64,000 nucleotides of DNA from assembly GCA_949318235.1 (NCBI GenBank), contig OX439133.1:20289993-20353992 (forward strand), written 5' to 3'. The notes under the pieces were generated by a model. The model was not told where the DNA came from and did no database searches. It saw only the letters and a program-made list of their open reading frames with translations. Numbering within the stretch: position 1 is the first letter of the stretch; each line of letters starts with the position of its first letter. The DNA comes from Ecdyonurus torrentis. Taxonomy: Eukaryota; Arthropoda; Insecta; Ephemeroptera; Heptageniidae. Made by a program: the position numbers and the translations under genes. This document shows positions 11,379 to 23,752 of this stretch, in pieces.

Positions 11379-11710
11379 ATTAAATAATATGTAAAGTAAA
11401 TGTGTGAATTTTAATATATATATAGAGTGTAACTTAATTATTTGTTTAGTTAAATTTAATTATTATTATATAAAGTAGAGAAAAAATTACTCGAGTTGAT
11501 ATTTTCATTTTGTTGCATAATTTCTGAAGAGAGAAGCAGGAAAAAAAAATTCCCGTACTGTGAAATGAAAAAAAAAGAAAAAAAAAAGAAAAAAAAAAAG
11601 GAAGAAAAAGAAGAAAAAGAAGAAAAAAGGAAAACAAAAAACAAACAAACAAACAAACAAACAAACTCTGAAATGGAAAACAATAATAACGCATGACTTT
11701 TGTTCTCTCC
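11379..11710. other. AT-rich DNA with purine-rich simple repeat
   Basis: An A/G-rich tract (11560-11640) runs into (CAAA)n at 11640-11665. The short open frames over it are low-complexity. Confidence 0.5.
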
Positions 11711-12008
11711 TATTAAATGTATGCATTCATAATAAAGTCAAGGCCATGTTGGATCACTCAATAACAAAGACGGCATAGGTAAAATACTCATTTTGCTAGT
11801 TTAAAAATATTATGTAATATTTTTGAGAGTGTTAATGTTGTAAACTGGTTAAATTAGTTTCTTAAGAATGTGAGAAAAATAAGAACGAAAAATTACCGGA
11901 ATTCCCAAAGACAATACCCAATTTGTCCTATGCTGAGGAATGTTATTCATTACTATAATATGGCGTCCAAGTGTAGTTAATATGACGTCATGCGGATACA
12001 CCTTATAA
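11711..12008 (+). repeat. MITE-like repeat M, copy
   Basis: The left end ATGTATGCATTCAT...CCATGTTGGATCACTCA and the right end TATGGCGTCCAA...TATGACGTCATGC match the consensus of repeat M. The two ends are diverged inverted repeats of each other. Confidence 0.65.
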
Positions 12009-12448
12009 TATTGTTGCTGTAACGATTGAAAACACAAATAAAGGTTGTGATTTTGTGTTTTGCATTTTTTTTTATGTTTGTTTTTGAAATGAAAATTGGA
12101 ATGTTATATGAAGTTGTTAGTTTTTTTAATATAATTTAAATATTAAATATATATTATTTTGGCGTTCATTACATACCAAATTTAATTTTATATAAAATTC
12201 AAGTAGCTTTTGAGTATTTAAAGCTACTATAATAAATTTTAACTGTCAGTTTTAATAAAATATATATATACGCACTACTCAGTATAATAAATACTTAAAA
12301 TTTATTTGTTTTTTTTTTTTTGTTTTTTTTCTTTCTTCCTTGTATATCTAACTAATATAAACTGGAAAATTATAAGTCCATGTAATAAAATTAAAATTGT
12401 TATATTATGGTTTTCAAGACGAGGTATTTTACAGAATCCATGCCAAAT

Positions 12449-12491
<43 letters not shown>

Positions 12492-12750
12492 TTTCTCTCT
12501 ATGTGTTTTGTTATATAAGTAAATATTTATGACAATGTAATTGTCATGTTTTAAAATTTTGTTATGGTTTTGTAAAAAATATTTTCTGCATAAATTTCAA
12601 AATGTACAACATGTGGTAAAAAAAAAATAATAAATACAAAAAAAAAAAAAAAAAAAAAAAAACTACTGCACCGATTTCGGAGAAATTTAAATAGAAAATA
12701 ATGCTAGACATACTTTTAAGTGTTTTAATCAATAAAAAAATCTAAGATTG

Positions 12751-12791
<41 letters not shown>

Positions 12792-12888
12792 GATAACCTA
12801 TATTCGTTAGTACTATTAATTCTTAATTTTAGCAAAACAATTTATCTAGCATGGAATTATTGTTTATTTTCAAAACATATGAAATATA
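12009..12888. other. AT-rich interval with simple repeats
   Basis: It holds a (CT)n array at 12451-12488 and poly(A) runs at 12640-12661 and 12752-12790. Text near 12665-12740 (CACCGATTTCGG.GAAATTTAA) resembles part of the MITE at 39750-39963. No gene was recognised. Confidence 0.5.
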
Positions 12889-13250
12889 AAGTATCAATGT
12901 GCTGCGGCTAAACCACACTTCTACTTCTAGCGGGTGTGTGATCAAATACGTGATAGACATTTTGTTCACGTGACAAAATATGAAAATATAATATAGACAT
13001 TCTGTTTGCAACAACGTCTATATGTATACAGTTAAATGTATTACACGACACTCTGTATGTATAATAATATCATGTAATACAATTTTAGAGAGTCTAAAGA
13101 GTTATTGAAGCAAATGTAAATCTTGGTTCTGAAAAAGAACATATGTTTAAGTTTACTATTATATTATAATACTGCAGTGAAGAATATCACAGATTTATCT
13201 TCTTATATTCACGAAACACTATATAAGTTATTTTTAAACGTAATATGTTT
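12889..13250. other. Single end of the 3428-type MITE and AT-rich DNA
   Basis: ATCAATGTGCTGCGGCTAAA followed by CACTTCTACTTCTAGCG matches one terminus of the palindromic element at 3428-3939. No partner end was found. The rest is unassigned. Confidence 0.4.
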
Positions 13251-13254
13251 TTAC

Positions 13255-13434
13255 TACAGTCAACCGGGGTGACTTTGAACACCCATTTATCTCTACTTTG
13301 GGCACTCATTTCAAAATTTTGAAACGTCAATAAAATTAAAAACGAATTGGAATATTAGTAATATTCTTCAATTTTCTAAAATAAGGCCCCAAGACAGAGA
13401 TAATTGGGTGTTCAAAGTTACCCCAGTTGACTAT
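13255..13434. mobile_element. Short mariner-like MITE
   Basis: CAGTCAACCGGGGTGACTTT at 13257 and AAAGTTACCCCAGTTGACT ending near 13432 form inverted repeats of about 30 bp, with TA on the left. CAGT-type ends with a TA target fit Tc1/mariner non-autonomous elements. The length is about 176 bp. Confidence 0.7.
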
Positions 13435-13561
13435 ATATTTATATTATTACTGAGATTTATTATGAATGATCGTAAAGTATTTTTTAATAGTAATAATATA
13501 GATTCATTGAGCAAGAAAGATTTTACAAACATAACAGTCAAAGTCACAAACAATGATGCAA

Positions 13562-14050
13562 TGAGGAAGTCTACACGAAGTTAACCCCTATGCTTGGATA
13601 CGTCATTAGAAAGAGAAAAAGTAGAAGATAAACTTAGCATAGGCAATTACCTGCAAAATTAACTTTTTATTTAATAAAAGAAGAAATAAAAAATGTCAGT
13701 TTTCAACTCTTTGCCGACTGTGACGTCATTTGTTTACATCCGAAGTTCGTTTGTCTTCTGGATTTCATTAGACCGTTACCGATTCAAAAATAAAAAAATA
13801 ATAATAATAACCGGCCAACGGCTGCCTTTTAATTATCGGATTGTTTGAAATCCAAAAGACAATCGAAATTCAGATGTAAGCAAATGACTTCACAGTCGGC
13901 AAAGAGTTGAGAATTGTAATGTTTTATTTCTTCTTTTATTAATAAAACGTCAATTTTGCAGGTAATTGCCTATGCTAAGTTTATCTACCACTTTTTTTCT
14001 TTCTAATGACGTATTCAAACATAGGGGCTAAGTTCGTGTAGACTTCCTCA
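13562..14050. mobile_element. 489-bp palindromic element
   Basis: TGAGGAAGTCTACACGAAGT at the left pairs with ACTTCGTGTAGACTTCCTCA-type sequence at the right. The arms continue through TTAGCATAGGCAATTACCTG and CTTTGCCGACTGTGACGTCA for about 200 bp with scattered mismatches. No coding capacity was seen. Both arms originally carried a TGACGTCA-like site (one now reads TGACTTCA). Confidence 0.75.
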
Positions 14051-14142
14051 AAGGATAATTAAAAAGGTAAAGCCCATCGAGTTAATTATCCATAAATTGG
14101 AAAAAAAAATAAACAGAACATATAAATAAACAAGATTATACA

Positions 14143-14250
14143 TCTCAGAACCGTTCACCAATCCACCTCATCTCATTAATTTCTATTAGATCACACGTTG
14201 TTTGGTTTATTATGAATTCATTTTCATTATTTTCAATTTTCAATTTCAAA
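14143..14250 (+). repeat. SINE 3' fragment
   Basis: CGTTCACCAATCCACCTCATC and the following ATTAATTTCTATTAGATCA match the 3' part of the SINE at 20755-21140. The tRNA-like head is missing. Confidence 0.55.
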
Positions 14251-14689
14251 AGCTATAAAATAAACATATATTTCAATTTTCAAATTTAATATTCTAAAAT
14301 TACATGAATAAAATAAACATTATGAGAAAAGTAACAAAGAAAATTTTACGTAAAAAATAACATAACTATTTCTATTACCCTATCTTGTGTATTGTAGGCA
14401 AGAAAAAGGAAGCATGCTTAATATAATTTTGTCCAATATAATGTTAATATAATGTTAAAAATACACCAAGGGTAAATTATTAGATTAACTTTGTTTTTCA
14501 ATTTATGCGTGGGTAAGCGAATTTCCATGTTTGAATATTCAACGATACAACCCCTCCTTATTTCTCATAGAAACTGTGGTATTATTATCATAAAAAACAT
14601 CAAATTTAATATGGTTAAAATAAGACTTTATTTACGAAATTAAAATGACAGTCAAGGGAAAAAAATATAGGAATAATACGTTAAAGAGA
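14251..14689. other. AT-rich spacer with no gene seen
   Basis: No gene was recognised. Confidence 0.5.
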
Positions 14690-15032
14690 TGAATGAATGA
14701 ATGAATGAATGAATGAATGAATGAATGAATGAATGAATGAATGAATGAATGAATGAATGAATGAATGAATGAATGAATGAATGAATGAATGAATGAATGA
14801 ATGAATGAATGAATGAATGAATGAATGAATGAATGAATGAATGAATGAATGAATGAATGAATGAATGAATGAATGAATGAATGAATGAATGAATGAATGA
14901 ATGAATGAATGAATGAATGAATGAATGAATGAATGAATGAATGAATGAATGAATGAATGAATGAATGAATGAATGAATGAATGAATGAATGAATGAATGA
15001 ATGAATGAATGAATGAATGAATGAATGAATGA
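14690..15032. repeat. (GAAT)n tetranucleotide array, about 343 bp
   Basis: About 85 uninterrupted GAAT units. The matching array in the other register is at 20093-20376, and another in the same register is at 23175-23406. Confidence 0.95.
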
Positions 15033-15695
15033 TTAAATTAATATAAATATAATTTGAATGACAGAAAATAATCCTAATGATAAATATATAAATTTAAAAT
15101 AAATATAATGATAAATAAATAAAATCTAAAAATTGCCTTAGCCCCTGTAAACGCTACCAGTCTACAACCCGCACAACATATGTAACACACTTGTGGCCTA
15201 CATGCTAGGATACTTTTTTTTTTTTTTAATATTTTAATTATAAGTATTTAAAATTTAATCATAAATATTTGTTAATACATATTTATATTTTGCTGGGACA
15301 AAAAACAACAACATACAATTAGGGTTGCAATTTAAAGAAATGCATAAAAAAAAAACTTAAACTGAACAGATACTAATCGAATGACATTACAATGTTTTTG
15401 ATTTTTTGCTTTTTTTATTGTTGTTTTTTATATCGTACAATATGTTACAAAACTTAGTATTTATATGTTATAATATAAGAGATTAACCCATATAAATAGA
15501 AAGATATCAGATATCTAAAGCTATGAAATCAATAACAATACGTGTTGCTTTAAAAAAAATTGATTTATTAATGAATTATGTATGAATAAAAAAAATGCTG
15601 AGTTGAATTATTTTACAATTATTGAAAATCCATTTTTTATCATAATGGTAAAACAATCCAATATATATAAAATGTTAATCCTCATTCTTTTATCG

Positions 15696-15752
<57 letters not shown>

Positions 15753-16564
15753 ACTCAAATCTTTTAAACCCCAAGCACGCAATCAGAAAAGTTGATTTTT
15801 TTATTCAAAATTTTTTACGTAATACATTATTTCTTATTCATTTTTCAATAAATGAGTTAAATGACATAGAACGAATTTTACTTAGGTTTTATGGTTTAAC
15901 TATTTTATTTATGGCTACAGTGTAGTTAACATAGCAGAATTATAATTTATTATGTACCAGAAACATTTGAATTACACTTGTTAGATTTTCGTTAACCCAG
16001 AAACCCCTCCCATACCTTCAACTTCTTTTAAGTGATATACGATAATAATATTAATAAATGGTTTTTATTTAGAGGCCACAAAATGTCATCTTACATGGTC
16101 CTCTGACATTATATTAAACATACTTCTCATGCTAGAGTTTTAAAATATGCAATACAACATACATGAGTAGTTATTATCGTTTTTTTTTTTTTTACACTGT
16201 AGAAATTTTTCACAAGTTTAATGTATTTATACTTTCATGTATATTTAAGTTATAAAATGACCTTTTTTTTTGTTTAACTTTTTTTTTTTTTTTTTTTTTA
16301 AATCATCTTATATGAAGTCTAATTTTACGGTTGTGTGGAGAAAAAGTGATTTTTAATCGTTTTAAAATCAAATACTTTAAAATTGCTATAAATATATCCT
16401 GTACCTTTAACAGGAAAGAGAAATTTAAAAAAAATCCATTAACTAATCTTAGTTTAGAGTAATAAGTAGAGATGGCAGGATTATACTTTTTCAAACATAA
16501 TTTTAACGAGGTATATATACGATGATATATATAAAAAATATGAGAATAATAAATCACTTTTAAA
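15033..16564. other. AT-rich interval with a (CT)n array
   Basis: A (CT)n array lies at 15697-15751 and poly(T) runs at 16180-16192 and 16278-16300. No gene was recognised. Confidence 0.5.
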
Positions 16565-16592
16565 GAAGCGAGGATGCGTGAGAGAGTGAGTG

Positions 16593-16650
<58 letters not shown>

Positions 16651-16914
16651 TTAACCTCTGCCTCAGGTAATAATAAATCTTCATTTTAAGAGAGATTTTT
16701 TGTGTCCTTCTTTTTTGTGGGTTATTTTGTAAATTCAATTTTTAGACACGTCATTTTATCATTATCTATTCTTTCAAGGAGTTTTTATCATTCTTTTTAT
16801 TATTTATATATACATAATATAAAAAAAACTATAGAAATTTGTTAACGTTGTTTATACGTGCTTAATGTTTGGTACTTTTTTGTATACTTAAAGGGTTAAG
16901 ATAGTATATATAAT
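16565..16914. repeat. (GA)n array and AT-rich spacer
   Basis: The (GA)n array is at 16597-16646. The remainder is AT-rich and unassigned. Confidence 0.6.
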
Positions 16915-17110
16915 AGTTAATGTACGTGGAACGTTTATATAAATTATGTAATTTATGCTGTATTTATGTCATTATACCATAAATGATGCTAAATTACAAG
17001 ATAAAAACTGTAAAACATTATATTTATGCTTTGTAATACAGTTGTTACTTGTTATGAAGTATAGCATAGATTATGCTGTATTAAAAACATTTTGCTGAAA
17101 ATTAAATAGA
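16915..17110 (+). repeat. Family E repeat, shortened copy
   Basis: ATTATGTAATTTATGCTGTA, then TATAGCATAGATTATGCTGT, then TTTTGCTGAAAAT match the arm of the foldback element at 6068-7217. Confidence 0.5.
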
Positions 17111-17402
17111 ATTAATACGTAGTTATTTTAGTCCGTTTATTTTATTTTTAGTTTCATATTATTAATACTATTATTATTATTATTTTTTAAATTTTGAATA
17201 AAGCTTCAAATTTTTTATTAATGCAATACATTTTTGCTTTTGAAAGTAGCTTCACTAATTTTAATATAATTTTGAAAGTAATGTTTGCACATCCTATTTA
17301 TTTATGTATTGCTGGGATTACCGTGCAAACTTTTAAGATGTGTTGTTGTTTGTTTAATTGTAAATTGAAACGGATTTTTCTTTCCTTGTCTAATAATCAA
17401 TG
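17111..17402. other. AT-rich spacer with no gene seen
   Basis: A 69-codon open frame (17194-17403) shows no recognisable domain and is not called. Confidence 0.4.
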
Positions 17403-17525
17403 ATACTAGGGGCTGTAAGCTGCAACTTCTAGTTAAACCTTAGTTATCTTTTTTTAATTGTTACAACAATCAAAATAACAACTACGGTTTAAATAGTTAG
17501 TTAGCGTCGCAGCTTACGGGGGTAG
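17403..17525. repeat. Small palindromic repeat
   Basis: GCTGTAAGCTGCAACTTCTA at the left and GTCGCAGCTTACGGGG at the right are imperfect inverted repeats around AACCTTAGTTAT/ATAAC..CTACGGTT. One arm is repeated at about 26565-26615. Confidence 0.5.
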
Positions 17526-17583
17526 GTATCACAGGTAGTTATAGATATTAATTTGTGGACGACATTGAAAAATTCAACTTTTT

Positions 17584-17700
17584 TTCTTCTTCTTCTTCTT
17601 CTTCTTCTTCTTCTTCTTCTTCTTCTTCTTCTTCTTCTTCTTCTTCTTCTTCTTCTTCTTCTTCTTCTTCTTCTTCTTCTTCTTCTTCTTCTTCTTCTTC
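17584..17700. repeat. (TTC)n trinucleotide array
   Basis: About 39 units. The poly-Leu, poly-Ser, poly-Glu and poly-Arg frames across it are translations of the repeat. Confidence 0.95.
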
Positions 17701-17984
17701 CGATTTTAATGTCATTGGCATTAAAATTCCTGTCATGTTTAAACATTCAAGTTTTTTGCACTGCAAATGAAATTTTGATTTCTACAAAATGCAATTTTAA
17801 CCAAAAAATTTTAGAAAATGATTTTCTAAGGCAAAAATAATGTGCACAGGGTGCAAGTATGGCAGTATTAGAACTATAAAAAAAATTGAAGAATAATTTT
17901 GGATATTGGGTATCTTACGAGGAGACCATTTTTTTTTTTTTTTTTTTTTTTAATTTTTTTTTTTTTTTTTTTTTTAAGGCTGTA

Positions 17985-18345
17985 AATTAAGTTATGTGAG
18001 ATTTGACTAAAACGTTTTAATGTAGAAAGAAAATTTTGAAATTTAACGCAGTGATATATTAAGATAAGGTATCTTCAAATATGCAAAAAAAAAAAAAAAT
18101 AAAAAAAATAAAAAAAAATGCGGGGGTTGCAATACCAGAATTTATTTATTTATTATTATTTTTAGAAGTTTTAGTCCCATAATAGCCCATATATATGTTA
18201 ATATTAATAATTATTTTCTATTTATCTGATAGGCATAGGATCTAAAAATTTCATCATAGGTAGCTGTAAATATCACATTTCAAACGACATCATAAAGTTT
18301 CCAAGTTTTCTTTTTTTAGATTTTGAGATACAAACCCGTAACGTA
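17985..18345 (-). repeat. Repeat R copy
   Basis: The reverse-oriented R signature (GATTTGACTAAAACGTTTTA, AGAAAATTTTGAAATTT, AAGGTATCTTCAAA, AAGTTTTAGTCCCATAA, GGTAGCTGTAAATATC) is present with an internal poly(A)/G-rich insertion. Confidence 0.6.
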
Positions 18346-18820
18346 CGACCTGATTTCTTATGTTATAATGTTTTTTCTTTCATTATTATTATTTTAGCAC
18401 ACAACTTTCCAACTGCCATCTCATTGGAAATAAAATAAACACATTTTTCTCTACATTTCTATATTTTATTTGACAATATAGAAAAATATTATTATATAAA
18501 AAAGAAACTCAATACTGAGTATTTTTATAGTAAACATAATATCCGACGTCATATTCTCTTTTTTCTAAAAATGTACAGAAGATGAAAATCTATTTAAGAT
18601 GAAAGGAAAGAACTATGTAAAAAATATATAAAATGTAAGAACTACATACATTCACTCTACATTGGATTTACAAATAAAGAATAATATACAGGATGTTTAA
18701 AAAAAAAAACTTTTAAATTTAATTTAAGAAAGTACCAAACAAGATAGAAAATATTCAATCACAAGAATTCAATTTTTTTCATAACTACATATTTTCTGTA
18801 AACTTAATCTTAAGAAAGAA

Positions 18821-18864
<44 letters not shown>

Positions 18865-20058
18865 GTCACAAAAGAAAAAAGTTCATTTCATATAAAGTAT
18901 AAATAAAGTAAAGTTATAAATAAGTATTTGCACAAATAATTAAATTTATAAATTGTTAATTAAAATAATTATACATCGTTTAAAAACGCTGTTAACGTTA
19001 TAGTTAACGCAAGTAAACATTAAAGTAGGGAAAAATGAACCATTTGCAATGAATGTTTTTAATTGTTGTAACGTGTAAGTGAAAACGATTTGGAGTTTTC
19101 CTTAAGAAATGCATGAAGAATATTTCAAATAATTTTAAAAAATTCGTTAATTGAAAGTGGTCCATTAGAGTTCAAGTTATGGTTAATGTTATAGTTTTAA
19201 ATGAAATTAACTTACGTGAACGTTGTAGAAAATTAAGATAACAACCACAATACTGATTCTAGTTTCAAGACAGGAAAATTTTACTTTTAAAATTCTTTGA
19301 TTTATTTAAAGAGATATTGGTTTGAAAACTCTTATTGATTTAATTTAATTCATATTGTTTTTTATAAAAGTTTCTTTAATCAAATAACATTGAAATTCAA
19401 AAAGAGAAAGGAAAAATTATGATAATAATGTTACATTATGTTTCATTCAGCACCTAAAAGAGTATTTTATTAATGGTTTATTGAGGCAAATTTGCATATA
19501 TTGAAAAGCAAATATAAAGCTTAAAATTTTGAATATAACTGTTATTAAACTAATTAATATTGGATAAATTTAGTTTTAAAATTATAGATACTCTGTATAA
19601 TAATAATGTGTTTTTTTTCTTGGTAAAGGATGAGTAATACTTTTATATATCGTGGAAATAAGAAAAAACATTCGATATTTTGTTGACTTTTCCTTGTGTA
19701 AATTTTTAATGTTTGTTGTTTTAGTTTAGAGTACAGCAATGTAACCTTTCTTTCTACATGTCACTAGAGAGCTGTTGTTTTTATTTATTTTTCTCTAAAT
19801 AGTTTGTGTGGATAAGCAATATTTTCTTATCTGGAAGAAGATTTTGTATAGTTTGCAACTATTTTATTGTATCTTGTTGTAGATTTTCTAATTCAATTAT
19901 TACGTTATATACAGACAATAATATAAGTTCAATCTTTAGTAGTATTGATATAGGAAGAGAAAACTATAACAAAGTAAATGTACTAGTAAAAAATAAAATA
20001 TCAGTGGGAAAAAACAAGAGTTGACTTTCACGTTGTTATCAGTTTTCTCAAGAAAGTT
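18346..20058. other. AT-rich interval with a (GA)n array
   Basis: The (GA)n array is at 18823-18863. The open frames at 19554-19739 and 19806-20024 have no recognisable domain, and I see no gene. Confidence 0.5.
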
Positions 20059-20092
20059 TTGTCTCTGCGGTACTGGTTGATTGTTTGGTTGG

Positions 20093-20376
20093 TTCATTCA
20101 TTCATTCATTCATTCATTCATTCATTCATTCATTCATTCATTCATTCATTCATTCATTCATTCATTCATTCATTCATTCATTCATTCATTCATTCATTCA
20201 TTCATTCATTCATTCATTCATTCATTCATTCATTCATTCATTCATTCATTCATTCATTCATTCATTCATTCATTCATTCATTCATTCATTCATTCATTCA
20301 TTCATTCATTCATTCATTCATTCATTCATTCATTCATTCATTCATTCATTCATTCATTCATTCATTCATTCATTCA
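20093..20376. repeat. (ATTC)n tetranucleotide array, about 284 bp
   Basis: About 71 uninterrupted units. It is followed by decayed (AAAT)n and (CAAAT)n up to about 20440. The FIHS-repeat frames here are artefacts of the array. Confidence 0.95.
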
Positions 20377-20440
20377 TATATAAATAAATAACCAAATAAC
20401 CAAATAAATAAATAAATTATTCATATTATTCATTCATAAA

Positions 20441-20754
20441 CTGACCAACTAAGATCAAAAACTACATAATTATAATTAACTATAGAGCTTAACTAACCAA
20501 AATAATAGTAAAAATGAATGGATAGTCATTATTAATAACAATGAATTTTAAATTCTATACCGAAGTCATAGAAAATTGTGCACGGTCTGCAAAGTTGTAG
20601 CAATTTTATTGAAGTAATGTCATACGTTTTGTATTTAATGTACCGCGGAGGAATTTCAATTGTTTTACTTTAAGTCTAGGCTTGTATGCGTGGACAAAAC
20701 CTTTTCACATAATATCAGAGTTTAATAACTTTGTAAATCTGAACATTAGAAGAT
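20441..20754. other. AT-rich spacer with no gene seen
   Basis: No gene was recognised. Confidence 0.4.
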
Positions 20755-21145
20755 GGACTGGAGCCTATGGTGGTGCAGTGGTATGCGTGCTGGTCTGATG
20801 TGTGAGAGGTCGTGCGTTCGTTGCTTGGTGAGTACCATGTCGGCTTTTTCAGAGGCCGTGCATATGGTATGCACCGAGTGCGCACTCAAGTTCACTGCAC
20901 ATTCATGCCTGAGCGTACGTCAGTGAATCACAGGTAAATCAGTAGGAGAGATGTTTATGCTTGGCAGGTGTATTCATGTCTCCGGTCAGTCCTGGCAGTG
21001 CCAGGTGGTAGTGGCCCACGATGCCAGAAGTATTTCGGGACGGTTCACCAATCCATCTCATCTCACTCATTTTTATTAAATTATGCATTGTTGGGTATAG
21101 CCTGTTGTGTGGTATACAACTCATTTTCATTTTCGATGGTTTCTA
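20755..21145 (+). mobile_element. tRNA-derived SINE
   Basis: This GC-richer island in AT-rich DNA begins with an RNA polymerase III A-box-like TGGTGCAGTGG (about 20769-20779), followed about 40 bp later by a B-box-like GTTCGTTGC (about 20816-20824). A body of about 230 bp and an A/T-rich tail follow. The box spacing and tRNA-like head fit a SINE (family knowledge). Its 3' part (TTCACCAATCCATCTCATCT) recurs at 14143-14250. No protein is encoded; the open frames over it are not genes. Confidence 0.7.
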
Positions 21146-21149
21146 ATTT

Positions 21150-21475
21150 AATATGGGAAATCAGCTACAGCGAGATTTGGCTTAAAAGATGTAAAGAAAG
21201 ATAAATTTGAAATTTTGCATAGTAATACATTAGAATGAGGTATCTTCAAAAAATTTAAAAAATAGGGGGGGGGGGATGTCACCGCGCTTGATTTTAAATT
21301 ATAAGTTTTTGAAGTTTTAAAAAGGCCCATGTTAATTTCAGTAATTATTATCCTTCTTAACACGGGTCTGAAAATTTCATCAAATAAGGTATAGCTGTTA
21401 CTATTAACTTTCAAATGACATCATAAAGTTTGAAAGTTTTATGTACAGATTTCAAGATTTAAGCCATCTAAATAC
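21150..21475 (-). repeat. Repeat R copy
   Basis: Reverse-oriented R: CAGCTACAGCGAGATTTGGC, ATTTGAAATTTTGCATAG, GAGGTATCTTCAAAAA, then CTTTCAAATGACATCATAAA near its 5' side. Confidence 0.65.
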
Positions 21476-22500
21476 AATTCTCAAAAAGTTAAAAAAGTGT
21501 ATATTTATATTTATGTCAAATTTATATAAAAAGTTACGCTTTTAGTGTAAAACCATCTACAGTATTCACCTTTGCAACTAAAAATGCTAACATGAAAGAA
21601 AGCACACATTGTTTTAAAAATCATCTGAGTAGATAGATATCTTTATTCAATCACCATTAGAAACCATTAAACTTTCATGCTATAAATTATATTGCTGTGT
21701 AAAAAAAGTGATTAATAACAAATGACCTATATAAATGCAATAACTTTTATTGCATGAAAATTTTATGATTAAAAATTGCATGTGTACACGGAAAGTATAA
21801 ATTACGTAATTTATGCTATATTTATGTCATTATAGCATAAATTAGAGCAACATAAATAATTGTAATGTACAACATAATATTTATGCTTTTTAACATTATT
21901 ATTATGAATTATATAGCATAGATTATGCTGCACTGAACAATTTTTGCAGATTTTTTTTTCTTGCAATAAAATTTATTGCATGTTGAAATTATAACTCTAT
22001 TTAATACAAAAGATTTAAAGGTGTAAAACACTTTGAACAAAAAAACTTGTCTGATATCCTTCCATACCTTCAAATCAACGTTGATTTGGCCGGAGTCATG
22101 AATTTCTAATTTATTTTCCATTCACAATATGGTGCATGCGGGCTGTGACGTCACAGCTTACCTGGTCTACGCGCTCATAAAACAAGTGAACTGTGACGTC
22201 ACAAACCCGCACGCATCATTTTGTGAATGAAAAATAAATTAGAAATCACTGACTTATGTCAAATCAACGTTGATATTCAGGTATGTTAGGATATTAGACA
22301 TGTTTTTTTGTTCAAAATGTTCTACGCCTTTAACATAAATATTATGAACTATGTAGCATAGATTATGTTGCATGGTTTTTTTTGTGCAGATTTATGACAG
22401 TAATTATAACAATAATTGAGCATAATAATAATTAAAAAAAAAAATCTAGCACTAAATTTTATTTTACATTCACAATATTACTCTATTTAAAATACAAGAC
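21476..22500. repeat. Family E repeat pair split by a family C MITE
   Basis: ACACGGAAAGTATAAATTAC begins a family E copy at about 21787. The words TAGCATAGATTATG, TTTTTGCAGATTT and TAACTCTATTTAATACAA occur both at 21905-22010 and again at 22340-22495, on either side of the TTAA element at 22019-22329. This indicates a local direct duplication, or a family E unit present twice. No gene was seen. Confidence 0.5.
22015..22333 (+). mobile_element. TTAA-flanked MITE, family C copy
   Basis: TTAA at 22015-22018 and 22330-22333 brackets AGGTGTAAAACAC...GTTCTACGCCT. The long arms contain AAATCAACGTTGAT and two copies of TGTGACGTCAC. Length is 311 bp. The sister copy at 33130-33434 is close in both arms. 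Confidence 0.8.
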
Positions 22501-23174
22501 TTCATATGTGTTAGTTTTCAAAACTATTTCCTAATATATCAATTACCTGTTCTGTTCTTATGATGTTAAAATACTCTATTACTCAGACAGATATATTATT
22601 ATTATTATACCTAAGGCTAGAAAGTTACAAACTCATTTCAACTCAACTCACCACGAAAATATATTATAGTTTCAACTACTGTGTGGTAAAACTTATATTT
22701 GTGGCCAACTTAACAAATACCTCTCACAAATTTTAAAACTATATCAAAAAGTATATTGGTAAAAAAATTTGTATATTATAGATTATAGTGGAAATTCTTG
22801 CAAAGTTTAAATTTATTATTCTATAATATATTATGTAAATAAATAATATAATAAAATTTGTTATTCATATTATAAAATTTCTTGTCTGGTCCTTTTTTTT
22901 TTTCTTTTTTTTTTCTTCTTCTTTTGCTAAGTTTAATAGCTAAAGAAAATAAGAGGTTTTAAGTTAAGAGGATAAGCTTAACTATGATGCCAAGATAGTC
23001 ACTTTTACCATTAAAAAAGTCACTACAAGGTCGCTCTCTGCAATAATAAAGTAATGCAATTAAAAGTGAAGTATATAAATAAGTTTTTAGTTACTAATTA
23101 TTTCAAAGTTTCAATAAAAAATATTAAAAATACATTTTAAATTTGAAATACTGAGAAAATACGTTAAAAATTGT
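22501..23174. other. AT-rich spacer with no gene seen
   Basis: T/C-rich runs occur at 22891-22925. No gene was recognised. Confidence 0.5.
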
Positions 23175-23406
23175 GAATGAATGAATGAATGAATGAATGA
23201 ATGAATGAATGAATGAATGAATGAATGAATGAATGAATGAATGAATGAATGAATGAATGAATGAATGAATGAATGAATGAATGAATGAATGAATGAATGA
23301 ATGAATGAATGAATGAATGAATGAATGAATGAATGAATGAATGAATGAATGAATGAATGAATGAATGAATGAATGAATGAATGAATGAATGAATGAATGA
23401 ATGAAT
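23175..23406. repeat. (GAAT)n tetranucleotide array, about 232 bp
   Basis: About 58 uninterrupted units. Confidence 0.95.
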
Positions 23407-23659
23407 TGAAACAAAATAATACTACAGTATATTAATTCAATAACACACAAATTTGCGTGTCAATTGCTTATACTTGTGACAAACAATAAAGATAACAAAA
23501 CACAAATAATATTATTTAACAACACAAAAAAGATAAGTTTAAAATTACTTTCTTTTATATAACAAGACTTCATTAATCATTTTTACAAATGTCAACGATA
23601 AGACTACAGCGTTTCTTTTGTTTTTTGACTCATGCGACATTTTCTTATCTTTTAATAGT

Positions 23660-23752
<93 letters not shown>

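Noticed and set aside
14690..15032. Possible CRISPR or satellite array
   Set aside because: There are no unique spacers, the unit is 4 bp, and the context is eukaryotic; it is a microsatellite.
17501..17840. Poly-Leu, poly-Ser, poly-Glu and poly-Arg frames; also the poly-Arg frame at 36451-36633
   Set aside because: They are products of (TTC)n trinucleotide arrays.
20059..20391. Open frames of 100-110 codons reading FIHS repeats (also 23124-23450 on the minus strand)
   Set aside because: They are translations of the (ATTC/GAAT)n arrays; the frame stays open only because the 12-bp codon cycle contains no stop.
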